The position numbers were made by a program, and so were the translations under genes. From CAZOHC01 sp964579845 (GTDB lineage: Bacteria > Patescibacteriota > Microgenomatia > Levybacterales > UBA12049): DNA of 11,754 nucleotides. Below the pieces are notes generated by a model, which was given only the letters and a program-made list of their open reading frames with translations, had not been told where the DNA came from and searched no databases. The stretch lies in NCBI GenBank assembly GCA_964579845.1, contig CAZOHC010000035.1, positions 1-11,754 of the forward strand, in the 5' to 3' direction. This document shows, piece by piece, positions 7,155 through 11,754 of the stretch (positions are counted from its first letter, which is position 1; each line of letters begins with the position of its first letter).

Positions 7155-9269
7155 TCACGCACTGGGGTTTTCTCGTTGTGTTGAATCCTCAGTACCTTCT
7201 GTTTCCTTCTCTGTCTTTATACCCGCATTCTTGGCACCTTTAATATCCTCCAGTTTCCATGCAGCGAAGTCACAGTTCGGATAGTTACTGCAACCGTAAA
7301 ATTTCCTCCCTTTTCTCGTCTTCTTCACGATCACTTTTCCCGGTTTCCCGTCAGTTTTGTCTCCGTCTTTCGGACAGGCAATATGTGTCTCTTCAATTAA
7401 TGGCTTCGTATTTTTGCAGTCAGGGAAACGGCTACACGAGAGAAACTTTCCGAACCTACCGGTTCTGATAACCATCGTCCCCTCTTTGCATACATCGCAC
7501 TCCTCACCCGTATCTTCAACTTCTATCTTGACTCGTGCAGCTCCTTTTACTTCGCCGATCCTGGCTGAAAATGGTTTATAAAATTCTTTCATCATCGTCA
7601 CCCATTCTTTTTCTCCACCTGCTACCCGGTCCAGATTGTCTTCCATCTCGGCAGTGAAAGGGATGTCATCAATTGATGAAAAGTTCGTCACCAGAAAATC
7701 ATTAACAGCCTTCCCTATCGCTGTCGGAGAGAATCGACGTTCAAGTCGTTCAACATACGCTCGGTCGACAATAGTAGAGATAATAGAGGCGTATGTTGAA
7801 GGTCTGCCGATGCTTTTTTCTTCAAGTGTACCGATAAGAGAAGCATCATTGTACCTTGGAGGAGGTGTAGTCTCATGAGCATCTGCACGAATATCGTCTG
7901 TATGTAACACTTCTCCAACAGTAAAAGCAGGAAGTCGGGTATCCTGGAGCGCTTGGGGATTGATCTTCAAGAACCCATCAAATTTCAAGACAGAACCGTT
8001 CGATTTTGCTTTATATTTCTTCTCAGCGTCCTCAACAATAACAACCGTTGACTCGATAAGCGCATCAGCCATCTGTGATGACACTGCCCTTCTCCAAATC
8101 ATGTCATACATTTTTGCATATTCATTCCCCAGATCTGATTTAATAACTTCAGGAGATATTTGGAATTTAGTCGGGCGAATTCCTTCATGAGCTTCCTGAG
8201 CAGACTTCTGTTTCGTCGCATAGAAGCGTTGTTTTTCAGGAAGATATTCTCCTCCGTAATTTTTCTCGACATAGCCTCTGATCGCTGTTATCGCAGATGC
8301 TGAAAGCGTTACCGAATCCGTACGGTGATAGGTGATGAATCCCTCCTCATACAGTTTTTGAGCCAGACTCATCGTCCTTTTCCCTGAGAAGCCGAATCTT
8401 CGCGAAGCATCCTGCTGCAATGTTGATGTCGTATAAGGAGCGTACGGTGAGCGACGGGTTTCTTTCTGAGTAACATCAGAAACACTGAATGCACGCGCTT
8501 TCATATCCGCAACTGTTTCGACAGCTTTTTCTTTCGAGGACAGAATACTCTTTGTCACCGTATACTCGCCATCATACAGCACTGTTTTTGATTGTTTTTC
8601 AATCCGTTCCCCCGCTATTTCTTGAAGAACGAACTCAACCGGTTTTCCTTTTTCTTTTTCTTGGCTCAGTAATAAATGAATCGTCCAATAAGGTTCACGA
8701 GTGAATTTTTCTATTTCACGTTCACGCTCTACGATCAGCCGTAGTGCGATACTCTGCACACGCCCGGCTGAGAGACCGCGACGAACTTTTTGCCAAAGAA
8801 GCGGAGATAATTGATACCCCACAAGTCTATCTAACACACGCCGTGCTACCTGAGCATCAACCAGATTTCGATCCACTTTCCGTGGATGTTTCAGTGCTTC
8901 TTTAATAGCCTCTTCCGTAATTTCATGAAAGACAATCCGTTTAAATCGCTCTTTGGGAATCTTACCCTTTCCTTCAGAAAGCAGCTCTTCGATATTTGCA
9001 GAGATAGCCTCACCTTCACGATCAGGGTCAGTTGCCAGTAAGATTTCATCAGCACTTTTCGCTGCAGACTTCAGTTCAGAGATAATTTTCTTTTTATCTG
9101 CCACGACTTCCAGATCAGGAGTAAAATCGTCTTCAACATCAACACCCAATTTACTCTTAGGAAGATCCATAATATGACCCATGGAGTATTTAATGGTATA
9201 GTCTTTGCCGAGAAATTTCCCGATTGTTTTAGCTTTTGTTGGTGATTCGACAATTACTAAGTTTTTCAT
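7155..9269 (-). CDS. topA: DNA topoisomerase I (type IA)
   Basis: This 704-residue enzyme relaxes negative supercoils by passing a strand through a transient single-strand break. The TOPRIM domain shows VESPTKAKTIG (7-17, E8) and DPDREGE (81-87). The catalytic tyrosine is Y314 in FITYHRTDS (311-319), with H where most relatives have M. GRPSTYASII (488-497) and FTAEMEDNLD (538-547) complete the core. The C-terminus has two topoisomerase zinc-ribbon modules. The first is complete (C591, C594, C612, C618). The second has C632, C660 and C666, but lacks the second cysteine, with D635 at that place. After DPDREGE the usual A-W-H is S-A-N (90-92). The gene follows dprA on the same strand, a gene order known in many bacteria. 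The ATG lacks a Shine-Dalgarno; a folded leader precedes it. Confidence 0.97.
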   Translation of the reverse strand: MKNLVIVESPTKAKTIGKFLGKDYTIKYSMGHIMDLPKSKLGVDVEDDFTPDLEVVADKKKIISELKSAAKSADEILLATDPDREGEAISANIEELLSEGKGKIPKERFKRIVFHEITEEAIKEALKHPRKVDRNLVDAQVARRVLDRLVGYQLSPLLWQKVRRGLSAGRVQSIALRLIVEREREIEKFTREPYWTIHLLLSQEKEKGKPVEFVLQEIAGERIEKQSKTVLYDGEYTVTKSILSSKEKAVETVADMKARAFSVSDVTQKETRRSPYAPYTTSTLQQDASRRFGFSGKRTMSLAQKLYEEGFITYHRTDSVTLSASAITAIRGYVEKNYGGEYLPEKQRFYATKQKSAQEAHEGIRPTKFQISPEVIKSDLGNEYAKMYDMIWRRAVSSQMADALIESTVVIVEDAEKKYKAKSNGSVLKFDGFLKINPQALQDTRLPAFTVGEVLHTDDIRADAHETTPPPRYNDASLIGTLEEKSIGRPSTYASIISTIVDRAYVERLERRFSPTAIGKAVNDFLVTNFSSIDDIPFTAEMEDNLDRVAGGEKEWVTMMKEFYKPFSARIGEVKGAARVKIEVEDTGEECDVCKEGTMVIRTGRFGKFLSCSRFPDCKNTKPLIEETHIACPKDGDKTDGKPGKVIVKKTRKGRKFYGCSNYPNCDFAAWKLEDIKGAKNAGIKTEKETEGTEDSTQRENPSA

Positions 9270-9275
9270 ACAAAC

Positions 9276-9349
9276 AAAAAGTGATAAGCATAAAGCAACA
9301 AGATAACGAGGCAGATGGATTAAAAACTTCTTGCTTCTTACCTATCACT
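9276..9349 (-). promoter_or_regulatory. Terminator-like hairpin in the topA leader
   Basis: On the minus strand AGTGATA (9343-9349) pairs with TATCACT (9280-9286). Inside, AAGCAAGAAG (9327-9336) pairs with CTTGTTGCTT (9293-9302) at nine of ten positions, leaving a loop of about 24 nt. Five T (9276-9280) follow. The structure ends seven bases before the topA ATG. It could attenuate transcription, or separate the dprA transcript from topA, with topA made from its own promoter upstream. Confidence 0.45.
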
Positions 9350-9363
9350 GAGAACTGCACACT

Positions 9364-9394
9364 ATTGTATCTTACATTATAGAGACAGTGTCAA
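9364..9394 (-). promoter_or_regulatory. Possible topA promoter overlapping the dprA stop
   Basis: On the minus strand a perfect TTGACA lies at 9389-9394, overlapping the dprA stop codon. The -10 is unclear: GATACA (9367-9372) gives a 16-bp spacer, and TACAAT (9364-9369) a 19-bp spacer. A TATAAT at 9376-9381 is too close to this -35 to pair with it. Start of transcription would be about 90 nt before topA. Confidence 0.45.
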
Positions 9395-10482
9395 GCTTTC
9401 AGCGAATAGTAGCCATCAATACTTTTGATCAACCCTTTCATCTCCATAAATGAGAGCAGAACACCGAGTGTGCCGGGATCACTTCCCGATCGCTTAACGA
9501 GCTCATCAAAAAGAAGTGTCTCACTCTGTAACAGTGTGATGATTTCTTGCTCTTCCTTTGTATCTCCTTTTATTGCATCCCTCTTTTTCTGGAGCAGTCG
9601 TTTTCCATGTCCCAGGTGCTCCAGAATGTCATGTCCTGAGGTGATAAGCATTGCTCCTTTCCGGAGAAGCGCATTCGGACCCTTTGATAGGGCTGAAGTA
9701 ATAGGTCCGGGAACAGCGAAAACAGGTCTGCCTATCTCAAACGCATGATGTGCCGTATACAATGCCCCGCTATCTTCAGAACCTTCAGTCACGACAATTG
9801 CCTGCGATAGCCCGGTGATAATTCTATTTCGGGAAGGAAATGACCCTTTCGAAGGAGGCTCTCCTAACGGATACTCTGAGATAACGACTCCACCACGTGA
9901 AATTATTTCATGATAAATCGAAAGATTACTCATCGGGTGGCAGACATCAACACCGCTCCCTAAAACAGCGATCGTTATACCTTGATGTTGTATTGTTGTG
10001 CTATGTGCAATAGCGTCAACACCCAGCGCAAGCCCTGAAACAATAACACACCCTGCGTAGACCAGCTCTGAGGTTAGCATTTCAGTCACATCCCGCCCAT
10101 ACAGGGTTACTTTCCTCGTCCCGACGACACCGACTGACGTATGATGCATAAGAGAATGAAGCACTTGCTTATCACCTTTTCCATAGAGGACAAAAGGCGG
10201 ATTTGCGATCGCTTTGAGAGAAAGCGGATATGCTTCATCGTCATAAGTCAGATACCAGACAGAGCGTTCTCTCAGTTTTTCTTCGTAATCAGTTATCGAG
10301 TATTTCTCACGAAAACGGAGGAAATTATTACCGTATGACTTTCCGATGATACGAACAAGAGCCGCTGAGTCTCCTTCCCACGCTGCTTTCGCAGACCCGA
10401 AGGTAGAAATTAAATCAGAAAAGCGTTTCGGCCCGACTCCTGGAAAAACAGAGAAACCAAGCACATACGATCTCTCATCCAT
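9391..10482 (-). CDS. dprA: DNA processing protein A (DprA/Smf)
   Basis: This 363-residue protein binds single-stranded DNA that enters the cell and loads RecA during transformation. Numbered from the chosen ATG, a helix-hairpin-helix region lies at 8-35 (FPGVGPKRF). The Rossmann-like core shows GTRKVTLYG (121-129), SGLALGVDAIAH (149-160), LGSGVDVCHP (174-183), SEYPLGEPP (202-210), FPSRNRII (215-222) and VPGPI (257-261). A winged-helix end (309-363) closes it, so the protein is full length. The frame continues upstream to a TTG at 10536 (381 residues), but the ATG at 10482 starts just before the conserved N-terminal region and is preferred. A TATATC sequence lies four bases before that ATG, without a good -35. 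DprA fits the DNA-uptake ability proposed for Patescibacteria, though other uptake genes are not in view. Confidence 0.95.
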   Translation of the reverse strand: MDERSYVLGFSVFPGVGPKRFSDLISTFGSAKAAWEGDSAALVRIIGKSYGNNFLRFREKYSITDYEEKLRERSVWYLTYDDEAYPLSLKAIANPPFVLYGKGDKQVLHSLMHHTSVGVVGTRKVTLYGRDVTEMLTSELVYAGCVIVSGLALGVDAIAHSTTIQHQGITIAVLGSGVDVCHPMSNLSIYHEIISRGGVVISEYPLGEPPSKGSFPSRNRIITGLSQAIVVTEGSEDSGALYTAHHAFEIGRPVFAVPGPITSALSKGPNALLRKGAMLITSGHDILEHLGHGKRLLQKKRDAIKGDTKEEQEIITLLQSETLLFDELVKRSGSDPGTLGVLLSFMEMKGLIKSIDGYYSLKA

Positions 10483-10529
10483 AAACGATATAGTCTCAGT
10501 GTAGCACACAGCTCTACCTTTCTCCTGAT

Positions 10530-10558
10530 TTGACAACGAAAGGTTAGCGTGGAATACT
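10530..10558 (+). promoter_or_regulatory. Predicted promoter of the small membrane-protein gene
   Basis: TTGACA (10530-10535), a 17-bp spacer and AATACT (10553-10558) precede an ATG at 10568. The expected start of transcription is near 10565, so the leader would be about three bases. It shares hexamers, spacing and the GG before the -10 box with the promoter at 5812-5840. Confidence 0.7.
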
Positions 10559-10567
10559 TAAAGAGCA

Positions 10568-10921
10568 ATGAACCTGAAAAAATATTTTGCTTCTCGAACT
10601 ATTATATATCTGATTGCTATTTTCGGTATTGTCATCGCTGCAGTAGTAATAACAAATCAAACCAGAACTGAATCGCAAGAATCCCCGCCTCAAAATCCTT
10701 CACAAACGAAATCCCCGACTGCACCGCAAGCAACAGTCTCAGATGAGGAGAAACAGCAGATCGAGCGATGGATTACTGATAATGAACTTAATTTCTATGG
10801 AGATCCGGAGAATACGATTTATACCGGCGGCACGCCTCTCTTTGATGAAGCGACCGGGAAAACGCTCGATAGGTTTGAATACATTATCAATCGCCATCCT
10901 GATACACCATGGCGTCGATGA
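10568..10921 (+). CDS. Small membrane-anchored protein, function unknown
   Basis: This is a 117-residue protein. A short basic start (MNLKK) and one hydrophobic segment (11-29) give a signal anchor. A glutamine/serine/proline-rich linker follows (30-57). The C-terminal half is a compact conserved-looking unit: WITDNELNFYGDP (68-80), YTGGTPLFDEATGK (85-98), then RFEYIINRHPDTPW (102-115). I recall similar short envelope proteins in many bacteria, but no function is known to me. The unit should lie outside the membrane. The stop (TGA) is 11 bp from that of the convergent PBP2 gene. The own promoter and plausible protein composition support it as a real gene. Confidence 0.75.
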   Translation: MNLKKYFASRTIIYLIAIFGIVIAAVVITNQTRTESQESPPQNPSQTKSPTAPQATVSDEEKQQIERWITDNELNFYGDPENTIYTGGTPLFDEATGKTLDRFEYIINRHPDTPWRR

Positions 10922-10932
10922 CAGCAACTTCG

Positions 10933-11754
10933 TTACTTCTGGGAAAAATACGACTCCATTATGTCTTTCACNNNNNNNNNNGTCTTTCACAATAGGTGCA
11001 GCGACTGCTGATCCTTCCCCGCCTGTCTCTACCATAACGGTGACAACTATTTCAGGATCTTCAGCCGGTGCATAAGCAGTTAACCAGGCATGGGGCGGTG
11101 TCTTTTCTATACCGTGTTCAGCTGTCCCTGTCTTACAGGCAATTTGTATTCTCCGAACATCCTTCTGTTCCATTCCGGCAGATGATGAAGACTCCTCAAC
11201 TGAGAAATAATTTTTTTCGTCAATAATCAGCGCGGGATTTTCCACAACAACCGAGAATAACGGATACGCTGTTCCCCCTTCACTGCAGGCAGCGACCATA
11301 CCGTCTTGTAGTAACTGAAGCGTCTCATGAGAAATGATATCTTTCCGGATAATTTCATCATGCTCTGTTTTTAATATATGAGGCTTATATTGCGTCCCTC
11401 CGTTGGCAACGATCTCAGTCCAGCTATTCACCTGAAGCGGGGTCGCAAGCAAGTAGCCCTGACCGATACCATAGATGAACGTATCACCTAAGTACCAGTT
11501 CTCACCGATTGTCTTTTTCTTCCATTCCTGAGTAGGCAACAGCCCTTTCGCTTCCCCGAACAGATCAATGCCAAGCGTACGTCCGACTCCGAATCGAGCT
11601 GCATGTTTTGATAATGTATCAACAGAGATCATCTCTGCGAGTTTATAGAAAAAAATGTCATTTGACCTGGCCAAACTCTTCACAACATTGACAGGTCCTT
11701 CTGTTCGACCGTACTGCGTATAGTACCAATTCGAAAACGAATACGGTCCTATAT
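10933..11754 (-). CDS. mrdA: Penicillin-binding protein 2-type transpeptidase, C-terminal part
   Basis: This is the 3' part of a class B PBP that cross-links peptidoglycan; the N-terminus and the SxxK serine lie beyond the window. The SxN-type motif is SND in ARSNDIFFY (coding 11657-11665). GENWYLGDT and GIGQGYLLATPLQV are typical PBP2 segments. The KTG motif is in CKTGTAEHG (coding 11126-11134). HAWLTAYAP and ETGGEGSAVAAPIVKD close the domain. The N run shifts the apparent frame. If the repeated GTCTTTCAC on both sides is merged, reading continues after VKD as IMESYFSQK and stops at TAA (10933-10935), giving exactly 266 visible residues and a usual PBP2 end. Without merging, translation would run on through the opposite-strand gene. 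The gene symbol is by analogy with the PBP2 of rod-shaped bacteria. Confidence 0.92.
10972..10981. other. Scaffold gap (ten N) flanked by a duplicated 9-mer
   Basis: Ten N stand between two copies of GTCTTTCAC (10963-10971 and 10982-10990). A short identical sequence on both sides of a fixed-size gap is what an assembler leaves when two contig ends overlap but are not merged. Collapsing the 19 extra bases restores a natural PBP2 C-terminus, so no sequence is probably missing. Confidence 0.85.

Noticed and set aside
9376..9381. TATAAT as the -10 box of topA.
   Set aside because: The only good -35 (TTGACA, 9389-9394) is seven bp away, and the correctly spaced position upstream has no -35 match.
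10739..10972. Continuation of the PBP2 frame through the N run into the opposite-strand small gene.
   Set aside because: It depends on the N run having its written length. Merging the duplicated 9-mer gives a natural stop at 10933.

Overview
The window is a stretch of a small bacterial genome that most likely belongs to the Patescibacteria / Candidate Phyla Radiation, with Microgenomates-type lineages the best guess (moderate confidence). The reasons are a divergent 16S rRNA with a large internal expansion and changed universal-primer sites, genes that start without Shine-Dalgarno sequences, and protein signatures that I recall as common in that group: a dockerin-like tail on a secreted protein, the CPDGS-type cysteine tail, and a PBP2 with the WYLGDT..GIGQG segment. 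The standard genetic code (UGA as stop) fits every gene. No tRNA, CRISPR array, insertion sequence or phage gene is visible.

Layout. Positions 1-980 hold the 5' two thirds of a 16S rRNA gene on the minus strand, cut by the window edge. A structured leader of about 375 nt and a near-perfect sigma70-type promoter (1364-1391) precede it. Positions 1427-3442 hold three closely spaced minus-strand genes read in the order trmH-like methyltransferase, family-4-like uracil-DNA glycosylase, Tat-exported lysozyme-like protein; they run towards the rRNA promoter with no clear terminator between. Positions 3530-6761 hold two plus-strand envelope genes: a sulfatase with an acidic linker and a dockerin-like end, and a single-pass membrane protein with a PsbP-like outer domain and a cysteine tail. 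Positions 6774-10482 hold minus-strand DNA-metabolism genes: dprA, then topA, then a GIY-YIG endonuclease-like gene with its own promoter. Positions 10568-10921 hold a small membrane-anchored protein on the plus strand. From 10933 to the end is the 3' part of a PBP2-type transpeptidase on the minus strand. The run of N at 10972-10981 interrupts it, but looks like an unmerged scaffold join rather than missing coding sequence.

How the parts fit. The DNA-handling genes (dprA, topA, udg) and the RNA methyltransferase are housekeeping. The others act at or outside the membrane: PBP2 builds peptidoglycan, the Tat-exported lysozyme-like protein may cut it, and the sulfatase and PsbP-like proteins face outward. 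Two of the exported proteins carry calcium-loop motifs (an EF-hand and a dockerin pair). All three plus-strand genes have a recognisable -35/-10 pair placed so that transcription should begin within a few bases of the start codon, which suggests leaderless or near-leaderless mRNAs as a normal mode here.

The points most worth a second look are the branched 16S helix-26 expansion, the hairpin-rich 16S leader with terminator-like elements between promoter and gene, the glycosylase lacking two of its four expected iron-sulfur cysteines, the sulfatase-dockerin fusion, and the false gap in the PBP2 gene. I do not see a defence system or a clearly new multi-gene system.
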